A stretch of DNA of 64,000 nucleotides from Synechococcales cyanobacterium GL140_1_metabat_312 (GTDB lineage: Bacteria > Cyanobacteriota > Cyanobacteriia > Leptolyngbyales > Leptolyngbyaceae), in contig JANXWB010000008.1 of the NCBI GenBank assembly GCA_025351345.1, forward strand, positions 1 to 64,000. Direction: 5' to 3'. The stretch's first letter is position 1. The number at the start of each line of letters is the position of its first letter. Positions 26,856 to 35,101 of the stretch are shown piece after piece. The notes under the pieces are model-generated. The model did not search any database and was not told the origin of the DNA. It was given only the letters and a program-made list of their open reading frames with translations. Position numbers and translations under genes: made by a program.

Positions 26856-28496
26856 TCACAATCCGATCGGTAATTTCAATACACCACCCTGTAAAAACAA
26901 CGTCATAACCTGAGCATCCATCAACTTCGCGTCAGCCGCCAAAATACCTGTTCCTGAATTCACGGGAAAAGCTGGAAAACAAGAAAGACTAATACTTAAT
27001 CGCAATGCAGAATCGATCGGAATAACAGTACTAGTAGTCTGCATCGAAATCGTTGCTGTCGTCTCATTCTGTGGACAAACCGAACATACACCTTGTGAAA
27101 CCGTTAATACTCGTCCTATAGCGTTGACCTGGGATAACACAACATGAAAATCAATAGATTTAGCATCACTAAAAAAATCTACTTCGATCGTAGGAGTTCC
27201 TTGAATTAGCAATGGGTCCGTTAACACTGAAGAGGTATAGCAGAGAACATCAGTACGATCGTCAATTGCTCGCCTGTCCATTGGTCCCGCAGGGGATCCC
27301 GCATGACCTCCAAAAGATGGTACAGGTCGCCACGGATCATGAACGATCGTATCTGCAATTGAATTAGAAATTAAATTAGAACTTCGATCGAAATTTTTCC
27401 CATTCACAAATACTAAATCACCACCGCGCATTGATGTGAGTCCCGTTGTCTTCAATTGCAACATTTGATGATCTAGACCTTCGTTCCATTGGTCAGCCTT
27501 CACCCAACGATTTGTTCCCATTTCAAACCAAACCGCCCCCTTCTCAAGCACCCCTTCACCTTTTAACCAATAATCAAACCACCGCACCTGGGCACGATCG
27601 CAATCACTCACCGCCGCCGCTCCAAAGTCCACAATTCCCGATCGTCGTCCCCAAGGTAAATGCGCCCAAGGACCAATAATTAAATGCTGTGGAGCTGTTT
27701 TACCCATTGCATCGTAGAGCCGCAGAGTTCCTCTTAAATAGGGATCAAACCAACCGCCAATATGTAACATTGGCAAGTCTAAAATTGTATCTATAAAGTA
27801 ACGCGGTGATAGTTTTTTCCAATAGGGATCATTCTCCGATCGGGAAATCCAATCATGATAAAACGAGTCTGGGGCAAGGGATTTCAGGATTTCAGGATAA
27901 GCCGGAATTACACCATTTAAGGGCAGATTATTTGCCCCTGCTTTGAGTAATTGAAAATGTTGATTATTGCCCACTCGTCTCGCGGTTTCTGCCGCTAATT
28001 GTATCGCCCAGCCTAAATTTGATTGCAAACAAAACACATCATGTTCATAGGCCCAATCTTCACGCAAATCATAAGCCAACATTGCAGGGCAAATTGTTTT
28101 CAAGGGTTCAGGTCGATGGGCTGCGGCATACAGTTGGGTCATCCCTTGATATGAAAAACCATACATTCCCACCAACCCATTACTATGCGGTAAATTCGCC
28201 GCCCACATCACCGCATCATAACCATCTTCAATCTCAGATTCAAATAGGGAAAAGACTCCTTCAGACGTGCCTCGTCCCCGCACATCTTGAATCACTACAA
28301 TATAGCCCTGCGCCGCATACCAACTGGGATGGGCATAGACCACTGTAGAGGCGATCGATCGTCCATACGGTTGACGCATCAATAACATCGGAAATGTTTG
28401 GCCTGGTGCAATTAGCGTCGGAAAATATACATCCGCATCTAGACGGATTCCATCTCGCGTTTGCATCGAAACAGAATTCATTGAATAAGTTTTCAT
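26856..28496 (-). CDS. CocE/NonD-family alpha/beta hydrolase
   Basis: A 546-residue hydrolase of the X-Pro dipeptidyl-peptidase (S15)/CocE class. The N-terminal strand pattern is MQTRDGIRLDADVYFP, followed by PMLLMRQPYGRS and VIQDVRGRGTSEG. The nucleophile elbow is GFSYQG with Ser115; LHIGGWFDPY carries the likely catalytic Asp; HLIIGPWAHLPWG carries the His. The C-terminal jelly-roll domain (about 360-540) has LTDPLLIQGTPTIEVDFFSDAKSIDFHVVL. Members hydrolyse acyl or peptide esters. No signal peptide, so probably cytosolic. It is divergent from sbpA across a 315-base spacer. Confidence 0.9.
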   Translation of the reverse strand: MKTYSMNSVSMQTRDGIRLDADVYFPTLIAPGQTFPMLLMRQPYGRSIASTVVYAHPSWYAAQGYIVVIQDVRGRGTSEGVFSLFESEIEDGYDAVMWAANLPHSNGLVGMYGFSYQGMTQLYAAAHRPEPLKTICPAMLAYDLREDWAYEHDVFCLQSNLGWAIQLAAETARRVGNNQHFQLLKAGANNLPLNGVIPAYPEILKSLAPDSFYHDWISRSENDPYWKKLSPRYFIDTILDLPMLHIGGWFDPYLRGTLRLYDAMGKTAPQHLIIGPWAHLPWGRRSGIVDFGAAAVSDCDRAQVRWFDYWLKGEGVLEKGAVWFEMGTNRWVKADQWNEGLDHQMLQLKTTGLTSMRGGDLVFVNGKNFDRSSNLISNSIADTIVHDPWRPVPSFGGHAGSPAGPMDRRAIDDRTDVLCYTSSVLTDPLLIQGTPTIEVDFFSDAKSIDFHVVLSQVNAIGRVLTVSQGVCSVCPQNETTATISMQTTSTVIPIDSALRLSISLSCFPAFPVNSGTGILAADAKLMDAQVMTLFLQGGVLKLPIGL

Positions 28497-28811
28497 TTAT
28501 TAGTCACGAGATTAGCGACGTTTTTCACAGGTATTCAATCATTCAGTAAATCTGAGGCAAGTTAAAGCATAAACGATTGCCAATCTTTTTATTCTGTCGA
28601 TACTCTAGCTGAGAATCGATCGGCGGTCATGGACAAAATTTTGCAAGCCGTGGAGCAAGCAGCTCGTTAATCCACGGTAATTCGATCGGGATTAAGATGA
28701 TTTTGTAGACAAATTCTAAAAAGGTCTGCTAGTATAGCCATCAACACCAAACTACGGTATCCCGATAAAGTTATCGTAGATTAATTGCCGTAGATTAATG
28801 AGAGGAAAGCA
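28497..28811. other. Divergent promoter region between cocE-like gene and sbpA
   Basis: The spacer holds promoters for both neighbours. It contains a hairpin with 7-bp arms CCGTGGA/TCCACGG (28648-28654 and 28671-28677), a 14-bp palindrome and a pair of 11-bp direct repeats close to sbpA (listed separately). A 13-codon ATG reading frame (28629-28670) covers the hairpin, but I have no support for its expression. Confidence 0.4.
28763..28799 (+). promoter_or_regulatory. Palindrome and direct repeats upstream of sbpA (candidate CysR operator)
   Basis: CGATAAAGTTATCG (28763-28776) is a perfect inverted repeat with a 2-base centre. It overlaps CGTAGATTAAT (28775-28785), which recurs exactly at 28789-28799. 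The cluster ends 12 bases before the sbpA ATG. A Crp-family regulator gene (cysR) is in the same operon, so autogenous control through this element is plausible. The binding site itself is inferred. Confidence 0.4.
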
Positions 28812-29909
28812 ATGTATTTTATCCGTCAACTCAAGGCAAACCCTGTGAAATCTGTACTCTCCCGTCGTCAATTTGCCATGGTTCTACTGGGATTGGCCGT
28901 AAGTAGCGGAGTGGTCGCCTGCGGTGGGGGAAATACGGGTAATTTAGCGACTCAATCGGGCAGTGGGAATCCGTCAGAAGTTTCTTTAACCTTGGTGTCC
29001 TTTGCTGTCACTAAGGCGGCCTACGATGGAATCCTGCCAAAATTTGCGGCAAAGTGGGAAAAAGAGACAGGCCAAAAGGTCAAATTCAATCAAAGTTATG
29101 GCGGATCCGGTTCTCAGACAAGGGCGGTTATTGATGGATTAGAGGCGGATGTGGTTCATCTATCCTTGGGTTCAGATGTTACTAAAATTGAGAAGGAAGG
29201 TTTGATTGATGCAGGTTGGGAGAAGAAATTTCCGAACGATAGTGTAGTATCCAAATCTGTGGCAGCGATCGTGACCCGCGAAGGCAATCCTAAGGGTATC
29301 AAAGATTTCTCGGATTTTAGTAGGGATGGAGTGTCTTGGGTCACAGCAGATCCCAAAACGTCTGGAGTTGCAAAATGGAATTATTTAGCCCTTTGGAATG
29401 CGGCAGTTAAGTCGGGTGCTGACGATAAAAAAGCCCAAGAACTAATTACAAAAGCCTATAAAAATGTCCCGGTTTTAACGAAAGATGCACGGGAAGCCAC
29501 CGATGCTTTTTTTAAACAAGGCCAAGGAGATGCGCTGATTAACTATGAAAATGAGGTGCTGTTGGCGCAACAAAAAGGTGCAAAGGGAGTAGTAATTATT
29601 CCTGGGGTGAATATCTCGATCGATAATCCCGTAGCCATTGTCGATAAGGTCGTAAATAAAAAGGGAACTCGAAAAGTAGCAGAAGCATTTGTCCAATATC
29701 TATTTTCACCAGAAGCCCAAGCTGAATTCGCTAAAGAAGGATTCCGCTCTGTAGATCCCACGATCGCAAAAGCTCCTGAAAACACTGCAAAATTCCCTAC
29801 AATTCAAACTCTAGCAACAGTGAAGGATTTCCAGGGTTGGGGTGCAATCCAAAGCAAATTTTTTGCAGAAGGGGCGATCTTTGATCAAATTCAAGCTCAG
29901 AAAAAGTAA
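28812..29909 (+). CDS. sbpA: Sulfate ABC transporter substrate-binding protein SbpA
   Basis: A 365-residue sulfate-binding lipoprotein. The signal ends in a lipobox with Cys37 (SSGVVAC), preceded by SRRQ. The mature protein shows the sulfate-binding family phrases SVTLVSFAVTKAAYDGI, KFNQSYGGSGSQTRAVIDGLEADVVHLSLGSD, NPKGIKDFSDF, WVTADPKTSGVAKWNYLALW and DAFFKQGQGDALINYENEVLLA. It captures sulfate in the periplasm. The permease and ATPase genes (cysT, cysW, cysA) are not in the window; a NIL-domain gene and cysR follow directly. Confidence 0.95.
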   Translation: MYFIRQLKANPVKSVLSRRQFAMVLLGLAVSSGVVACGGGNTGNLATQSGSGNPSEVSLTLVSFAVTKAAYDGILPKFAAKWEKETGQKVKFNQSYGGSGSQTRAVIDGLEADVVHLSLGSDVTKIEKEGLIDAGWEKKFPNDSVVSKSVAAIVTREGNPKGIKDFSDFSRDGVSWVTADPKTSGVAKWNYLALWNAAVKSGADDKKAQELITKAYKNVPVLTKDAREATDAFFKQGQGDALINYENEVLLAQQKGAKGVVIIPGVNISIDNPVAIVDKVVNKKGTRKVAEAFVQYLFSPEAQAEFAKEGFRSVDPTIAKAPENTAKFPTIQTLATVKDFQGWGAIQSKFFAEGAIFDQIQAQKK

Positions 29910-29914
29910 GGATC

Positions 29915-30145
29915 ATGCAAAAAACAATTCGTATTCAAGTTCCGCAATCTCTGCATCAAGTTCCCGTTATTTCAACGCTGATTTCCGAATACAAACTTAT
30001 TGTTAATATCCGAGGTGCAATCTTAGACCAGAAGGCGATCGGAGGAGGATGGTTTGATTTGCTTTTGGATGGAGAAGACGTAGATATTGAACAGTCCATA
30101 CTATATCTCAAAGATAAAGGAGTGGAAATCTGGAATGAGCATTAG
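29915..30145 (+). CDS. NIL-domain protein
   Basis: A 76-residue single NIL domain (an ACT-like fold found at the end of methionine ABC transporters and with some ferredoxins). It starts RIQVPQSLHQVPVISTLISEYKLIVNIRGAILDQKAIGGGWFDLLLDGE and ends with a helix-strand LYLKDKGVEIW. It lies between sbpA (5-base gap) and cysR (11-base overlap), an arrangement known from other cyanobacterial sulfate loci. A role in sulfur-ligand sensing is inferred. Confidence 0.85.
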   Translation: MQKTIRIQVPQSLHQVPVISTLISEYKLIVNIRGAILDQKAIGGGWFDLLLDGEDVDIEQSILYLKDKGVEIWNEH

Positions 30146-30791
30146 TTCAACAATCGAAAATTTTTCACCCTTGAGTTATGGGCGGTTAAAGCTAGTGAGT
30201 TCAGACACCTTAGCCAGTCCGATCGTAGATTCCTTTTTGCCAGAAAAAACTATTTTTCGAGACTTTGGCCGACGTTCTTGCTTACCTGCCGATAGTCTAT
30301 GGCAAATCAAACAAGGCGTTGTCCGAACTCTCTCTTGGCACGAAGATGGAACAGCTATCACCTTGGGCTTATGGGGCGCTGGATCTATCATTGGGGGTAT
30401 CTTATCCCAAACCAGTCCCTACACCATAGAATGCCTAACACCTGTAACAGCCATACATTGCTTAGGAAAAGATATAAAAGATTTTCCAGATAGTATTCTG
30501 GATCATGTATATCAGTTGGAAGCATTTCTTTGCATTCGCAGCTTTAAAAGAGTAGAAGAAATGACCATAAGACTCTTAAAATATATTGCCGATCGGTTTG
30601 GGCATACTTCAGGTGAAGGACAGGTAATTGATCTTCGTATTACCCATCAGGATATTGCGGATTTACTAGGAACAACTCGTGTCACAGTAACTCGTATTCT
30701 TGGAGATTTGGAAGAGAGAGGGCTGATTCATCGGACTTCAATTCGTAAAATCGTGCTTAAGAAAGCAGAATATTGGCATTATCAGATTTGA
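30135..30791 (+). CDS. cysR: Crp/Fnr-family transcription factor, CysR-like
   Basis: A 218-residue regulator with an N-terminal cyclic-nucleotide-type effector domain (about 20-130) and a C-terminal winged helix (about 150-215). The helix-turn-helix ITHQDIADLLGTTRVTVTRILGDLEERGLI is very like NtcA in its recognition helix (TRVTVTR). Linkage to sbpA and the NIL gene argues for CysR, which controls sulfur-starvation genes. The frame is open 16 codons further upstream into the NIL gene, but ATG 30135 overlaps the NIL stop (30143-30145) in a way typical of translational coupling. Confidence 0.85.
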   Translation: MSISSTIENFSPLSYGRLKLVSSDTLASPIVDSFLPEKTIFRDFGRRSCLPADSLWQIKQGVVRTLSWHEDGTAITLGLWGAGSIIGGILSQTSPYTIECLTPVTAIHCLGKDIKDFPDSILDHVYQLEAFLCIRSFKRVEEMTIRLLKYIADRFGHTSGEGQVIDLRITHQDIADLLGTTRVTVTRILGDLEERGLIHRTSIRKIVLKKAEYWHYQI

Positions 30792-30831
30792 GTATAATTT
30801 GATAATATCCTGTTCAGATCTATAGATTATG

Positions 30832-30892
30832 GATCAATAAAGAGGCTTTGTGTTCTCATATATTCTCAGAGGATGTAGTCTCCTTATTGATC
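30832..30892. other. Long imperfect hairpin after cysR
   Basis: Arms 30832-30847 and 30877-30892 pair at 14 of 16 positions (GATCAATAA with TTATTGATC is perfect), with a 29-base loop. There is no T-run after it, so it is not a typical intrinsic terminator. It could be a processing signal, an attenuator or the edge of the duplicated segment that follows. Confidence 0.55.
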
Positions 30893-30907
30893 TTTATCCG
30901 TGGATTT

Positions 30908-31002
30908 TAGACGGTTATATCCATTTAATTCAGATCCTTTAGACAGTCCGATCGTAGAATTTATTGCTATAAAAAGCTGATTTCGAGACTTTGAAACAAA
31001 CT
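30908..31002 (+). pseudogene. Decayed fragment of a cysR-like gene
   Basis: Translating one plus frame gives RRLYPFNSDPLDSPIVEF, then a stop, then FRDFE. This aligns with the start of cysR (GRLKLVSSDTLASPIVDSF ... IFRDFG). At DNA level 30911-30993 matches 30182-30267, including the shared stretch CAGTCCGATCGTAGA and TTTCGAGACTTTG. It carries an internal stop and is cut off at urtE. It is a remnant of either a tandem duplicate of cysR or a lost paralogue. Confidence 0.75.
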
Positions 31003-31767
31003 TTAAACCGCTAGGAATCGCTGGACGACATCTTGGCTCAGTTCACTCGTAGGTCCAGCAGCGACAATACCCCCTTTTTGCATGGCGTAATACCAATCGG
31101 CTTTACGAACAAAATGCAAGTGCTGCTCTACCAAAAGAACCGAAATCCCCATCGTTTCAACAACGCGGCGGACTGCATTTTCAATGTCTAAAATGATGGA
31201 GGGTTGAATGCCTTCGGTCGGTTCATCTAAGACCAATAGTTTTGGTTGACCCATAAGGGCGCGGGCGATCGCGAGTTGTTGTTGTTGTCCGCCGCTCAAA
31301 TCTCCACCCATGCGAGTCAGCATTTTTTTCAAAACGGGGAACAAATCGTAAATTTCATCAGGTACTTTCTGATTTTTGGGTGCGCGATCTCCCAATGCTT
31401 CTAATCCTAATAATAAATTATCTTGAACTGTTAGTTTTGGAATGATTTCACGACCTTGAGGAACATAGCCAATCCCAAGACGGGCGCGTTTATCGGGAGT
31501 GAGTTTACCAATGGCTCGTCCTTCAAATTCAATGATCCCCGTGCGGGCAGGCAAAAGACCCATCACGGTTTTGAGCAAGGTTGTTTTACCCACGCCGTTA
31601 CGGCCAATGAGGCAGACCATTTGACCGGGATGAATGGTTAAATCAACACTACGAAGAATGTGACTTTCACCATAGTAGACATTGAGATTGGATAGATTGA
31701 GAGTTGCCGGACGATCGCCGTTGGCCATTGAGTTAGAAGTAGGATTTGAAAACGTTTGGGATTGCAT
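31003..31767 (-). CDS. urtE: Urea ABC transporter ATP-binding subunit UrtE
   Basis: A 254-residue ATPase of the branched-chain/urea class (LivF-like). It has Walker A GRNGVGKTT, signature LSGGQQQQLAIARAL, Walker B LLVLDEPTEGIQPSI and the VEQHLHFVRKADWYY H-loop. The DEPTEGIQPSII phrase is the usual UrtE signature. It pairs with UrtD on the permease UrtB/UrtC. It is the last gene of the urt operon, ending where the cysR remnant begins. Confidence 0.95.
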   Translation of the reverse strand: MQSQTFSNPTSNSMANGDRPATLNLSNLNVYYGESHILRSVDLTIHPGQMVCLIGRNGVGKTTLLKTVMGLLPARTGIIEFEGRAIGKLTPDKRARLGIGYVPQGREIIPKLTVQDNLLLGLEALGDRAPKNQKVPDEIYDLFPVLKKMLTRMGGDLSGGQQQQLAIARALMGQPKLLVLDEPTEGIQPSIILDIENAVRRVVETMGISVLLVEQHLHFVRKADWYYAMQKGGIVAAGPTSELSQDVVQRFLAV

Positions 31768-31784
31768 AGGATTCGTTTGGGTAG

Positions 31785-32531
31785 CTAATCTTCTTGGTTG
31801 CCGAGATAAACGTCAATGACGCGACGATCGGATTGAACTTCATCCATGGTGCCTTCGCAGAGGACCGAGCCTTCGTGGAGAACAGTAACTTTCTGGGCGA
31901 TTTGTCGCACAAATTCCATATCGTGTTCAATGACGAGAATGGAATGTTTTTTGGCCAGTTGAATCAGCAGATTCCCAACTTTTTCAGTTTCTTCATCCGT
32001 CAATCCAGCAACGGGTTCATCCACTAAAAGCAAATCTGGGGACTGGGCCACGAGCATTCCGATTTCCAGCCGTTGCTTTTCACCATGGGCCAACAATGAC
32101 GCCGGACTATTGGCTTTGCCCAGGAGACCCACGATTTCTAGCAATTGAGCAATGTCATCTTTTTCACCTCCATTTGATTTTGGAAATAAGGTTTTAAGTA
32201 ATGACTTTTGTTGATTGTAGGCGAGTCCCATGTTTTCGCGGACGGAAAGGTTGAGATAGACTCGGGGCGTTTGGAATTTGCGTCCGATGCCCATTTTCGC
32301 GATCGTATGTTCTTTGAATTTAGCGAGATTTTGGCCTTTGAAATGAACCGTGCCTTGGGTGGGTTTGGTTTTACCTGTGATGGTGTCAAGGAATGTCGTT
32401 TTGCCTGCACCATTGGGTCCGATAATGACACGCAGTTCACCGGGATCCATACTGAATGTGAGATTATTCAGGGCTTTAAATCCATCAAAACTAACGGTCA
32501 GATTTTCGATCGCTAACAACTTGCCGCTCAT
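31785..32531 (-). CDS. urtD: Urea ABC transporter ATP-binding subunit UrtD
   Basis: A 248-residue LivG-like ATPase. Walker A GPNGAGKTT, the FQTPRVYLNLSVRENM Q-loop region, LAHGEKQRLEIGMLVAQ (a divergent signature with HGEKQ, normal for this class), LLVDEPVAGLT and IEHDMEFVRQIA are visible. Its start overlaps the end of urtC by 41 bases, suggesting coupled translation; urtE follows after 17 bases. Confidence 0.95.
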   Translation of the reverse strand: MSGKLLAIENLTVSFDGFKALNNLTFSMDPGELRVIIGPNGAGKTTFLDTITGKTKPTQGTVHFKGQNLAKFKEHTIAKMGIGRKFQTPRVYLNLSVRENMGLAYNQQKSLLKTLFPKSNGGEKDDIAQLLEIVGLLGKANSPASLLAHGEKQRLEIGMLVAQSPDLLLVDEPVAGLTDEETEKVGNLLIQLAKKHSILVIEHDMEFVRQIAQKVTVLHEGSVLCEGTMDEVQSDRRVIDVYLGNQED

Positions 32532-33672
32532 AATCTAAGTCCGGGTTATTTTCTAAGCTTGGATAGGTGGAAATTTTGGTTTTGCTGGTGAGTTGGCGCA
32601 CAAGTTCAGGAATATTAGTCTTGAACCAACCGACAAATCCATCAGGTAAAACGGTGACAACGGCGAGAAACAAGGCACCCTGGAAGAAAAGCCAAAAGGC
32701 TGGATATTGCTCAGATAGCAAACTACGGGCGAAGTTAACGATTAATGTTCCAAGAACTGCACCGACTAATGTGCCTCTTCCACCAACTGCCACCCAAATG
32801 ACCATTTCAATAGAAAATGCAATGTCCATGGCTTTGGGCGTGATGATGCCAGATTGCACGGTGTACAAGGCTCCAGCAATTCCAGCAAGGCCCGCTGAGA
32901 CAGCAAAAACCAGGACTTTGAATACAGTCGGGTCGTAGCCTGTAAACCTGACGCGGGGTTCATCATCGCGAATTGCAATTAACAATTGACCAAATCGGCC
33001 ACTCGTCAACCAACGACAAAACCCGTAAGCCAACGCAAGCAGGACAATAGTAAGGTAGTAAAAATTCGCTTGCATTGTCGGCGAACTCATGACCTGACCA
33101 AACAAATAAGTGGTGTCGGTTTTCAGGCCATTGGTTCCATTAATCAGCTTTTGTTGACCATTAAAGAAGTTGAAAAACACAATCAGCGCCGCCTGGGTCA
33201 AGATTGAAAAATAAACCCCTCGAATCCGATTACGAAATACGAGATACCCCAGTATTGCAGCCACGATCGTCGGCAATAATACAATGGCGATCGTGGTAAA
33301 AGGCAGAGATTCAAAAGGTTTCCAGAGCCAAGGCAAATCGGTTACACCATACAACACCAAAAAATCCGGCAATTGTAATCCAGTGGCACCGGGAGGCGGT
33401 TGCAATTGTAAAAACATACTAAATGCATAACCGCCCAAGGCAAAAAACAATCCATGCCCCAAACTCAAAATCCCCGTATATCCCCAAATCAAATCAATTC
33501 CCAACGCCGCGATCGCCAAGGCCATAAACCGCCCCAACAATCCCACCCGAAAGCTTTGTCCCACTGCATTCAACAAACCGGGAACAACAGTCATCATCGC
33601 AATGGCGATCGCAACCACTATCAATGTTTCTATTAACAGTCGCGATCGGTTCCGTCTAGGTGTCGTATTCAC
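32491..33672 (-). CDS. urtC: Urea ABC transporter permease UrtC
   Basis: A 393-residue LivM-like permease with about nine membrane helices. Family phrases include LGIDLIWGYTGILSLGHGLFFALGGYA, VYFSILTQAALIVFFNFFNGQQKLINGTNGL and VWVAVGGRGTLVGAVLGTLIVN. UrtC variants carry the FNGQQKLINGTNG segment, helping to separate them from branched-chain amino-acid permeases. The C-terminal tail (about 30 polar residues) overlaps the UrtD start. It follows urtB after 60 bases. Confidence 0.95.
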   Translation of the reverse strand: MNTTPRRNRSRLLIETLIVVAIAIAMMTVVPGLLNAVGQSFRVGLLGRFMALAIAALGIDLIWGYTGILSLGHGLFFALGGYAFSMFLQLQPPPGATGLQLPDFLVLYGVTDLPWLWKPFESLPFTTIAIVLLPTIVAAILGYLVFRNRIRGVYFSILTQAALIVFFNFFNGQQKLINGTNGLKTDTTYLFGQVMSSPTMQANFYYLTIVLLALAYGFCRWLTSGRFGQLLIAIRDDEPRVRFTGYDPTVFKVLVFAVSAGLAGIAGALYTVQSGIITPKAMDIAFSIEMVIWVAVGGRGTLVGAVLGTLIVNFARSLLSEQYPAFWLFFQGALFLAVVTVLPDGFVGWFKTNIPELVRQLTSKTKISTYPSLENNPDLDYERQVVSDRKSDR

Positions 33673-33732
33673 AAGTAGTTTCTACTCCAAAATTCTCAAT
33701 TCATTATTTTTTAATTGATCATTCCCAATTCC

Positions 33733-34884
33733 CTAAGCATCTACAGTCCGACCTTTCTGCGGAAATAGCCCACCCGGTTTGAACTGAAGGAACACGACAA
33801 TCAATGCAAAGACCACAACTTTTGCCATGGTTTGGGCACCGAGATCAATGCCGATCGCCTTTGATAAATCCTGAATAACTGGAATTTGCCCTGCAAATGT
33901 GCCATACAAATAGCTCGACATGCCAATCACCAGCGCCGCGACAATGCTTCCAACAAGATTGCCAACCCCGCCTACAACGACGACCATAAAGGTGTCAATG
34001 ATGTAGTTCTGTCCCGTATTTGGCCCCACTGATCCCAGCAAACTCACCGCACAACCCGCAATGCCTGCTAAGCCAGAACCTACAGCAAAGGTCAACGCAT
34101 CCACCCGATCGGTGGGAATTCCCAAACAAGAACTCATACTTCGATTCTGCGTCACGGCCCGAATTCGTAAGCCCCACTGAGTACGATTGAGAAAGAAGTA
34201 AACCGCTGCAAGACAAATCACGGTCAGCACAATAATAAAAATTCGCACATATGAGAATTGCACATCCACAAACCCAAGTTTCAATCCCCCTCGTAACCAT
34301 TGAGGAGCCGTGACATCTTGATTTTGCGCGCCGAACCAGGGTTTAGTCATGAACAAGCCATACATATTCCCCAGTGCATTGCTAATTTGAAGGGCGATCG
34401 TCCCTGCAACCAAACCAATACCCGCCGTACTTACATCACGAAATTTGGCAGGAATACGTTTGATTCCGATCGTGCCACCCATAAAAAGAGCAATGGCGAT
34501 CGTGGTACCAATGATGAACTCCCAACTCACACTACGAACAAATTGTTGCAACATCAAACTCACACCCCAAGTCGCTAGAAGAGTCTCTAGGGGCCGACCA
34601 TACAAATATCGGATAACAGTTCGTTCTAGGAGTAGACCAAATAATGCCGTGACAATGAAAGAGGCAATCAGTGCAAATAAAATATAACTATCAAATAAGG
34701 GCGTGCCTTTAAGTGTGCCTTGCACCAAAACGGTCGTATAGGCTCCCAACATCATGAGTTCGCCATGGGCCATATTGATCACACCCATGAGTCCAAACAC
34801 GATCGCCAATCCCAATGCGGACAGCAAAAGCACAGACCCAATACTGACACCACTAAACAAACCATCAACTAATGCAGACCACAT
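33733..34884 (-). CDS. urtB: Urea ABC transporter permease UrtB
   Basis: A 383-residue LivH-like permease with eight or nine helices. Diagnostic are GLAIVFGLMGVINMAHGELMMLGAYTT, LETLLATWGVSLMLQQFVRSVSWE, WGLRIRAVTQNRSMSSCLGIPTDRVDALTFAVGSGLAGIAG and IDTFMVVVVGGVGNLVGS. It forms the heterodimeric channel with UrtC. A 217-base spacer with an inverted repeat pair separates it from urtA, whereas later genes in the operon are tightly packed. Confidence 0.95.
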   Translation of the reverse strand: MWSALVDGLFSGVSIGSVLLLSALGLAIVFGLMGVINMAHGELMMLGAYTTVLVQGTLKGTPLFDSYILFALIASFIVTALFGLLLERTVIRYLYGRPLETLLATWGVSLMLQQFVRSVSWEFIIGTTIAIALFMGGTIGIKRIPAKFRDVSTAGIGLVAGTIALQISNALGNMYGLFMTKPWFGAQNQDVTAPQWLRGGLKLGFVDVQFSYVRIFIIVLTVICLAAVYFFLNRTQWGLRIRAVTQNRSMSSCLGIPTDRVDALTFAVGSGLAGIAGCAVSLLGSVGPNTGQNYIIDTFMVVVVGGVGNLVGSIVAALVIGMSSYLYGTFAGQIPVIQDLSKAIGIDLGAQTMAKVVVFALIVVFLQFKPGGLFPQKGRTVDA

Positions 34885-34942
34885 AGCAGGGTTCTCCAGG
34901 AATGATTGAAATACAGAATCAAGTCGTTATTACTATAGATTC

Positions 34943-35086
34943 GATCCCCCTAAATCCCCCTTATCAAGGGGGACTATGAGAATAATGGAGACTTTAAGGA
35001 TCAGAGGCTTTTGCAAGTCTTACGTGAGTCAGGTTCCCATAATTCTCCAAATCATGTCCCCCCTTACTAAGGGGGCTAGGGGGATC
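34943..35086. repeat. Inverted pair of hairpin repeats in the urtA-urtB spacer
   Basis: Two copies of a repeat lie in opposite orientation: 34943-34974 (begins GATCCCCCTAAATCCCCCTT) and 35056-35086, whose reverse complement starts GATCCCCCTAGCCCCCTT. Each copy is itself a hairpin (CCCCCTT...AAGGGGG with a 3-base loop), and the pair can fold into a 140-base cruciform. This motif type is dispersed in many filamentous cyanobacteria and behaves like a MITE/REP. It could stabilise the urtA message or lower transcription of urtBCDE relative to urtA. Confidence 0.8.
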
Positions 35087-35101
35087 GGGACTTCATTCAA
35101 A

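Noticed and set aside
28629-28670. 13-codon ORF upstream of sbpA as a leader peptide
   Set aside because: No Shine-Dalgarno, no Cys or Met codons that would fit sulfur attenuation, and the hairpin lacks a T-run.
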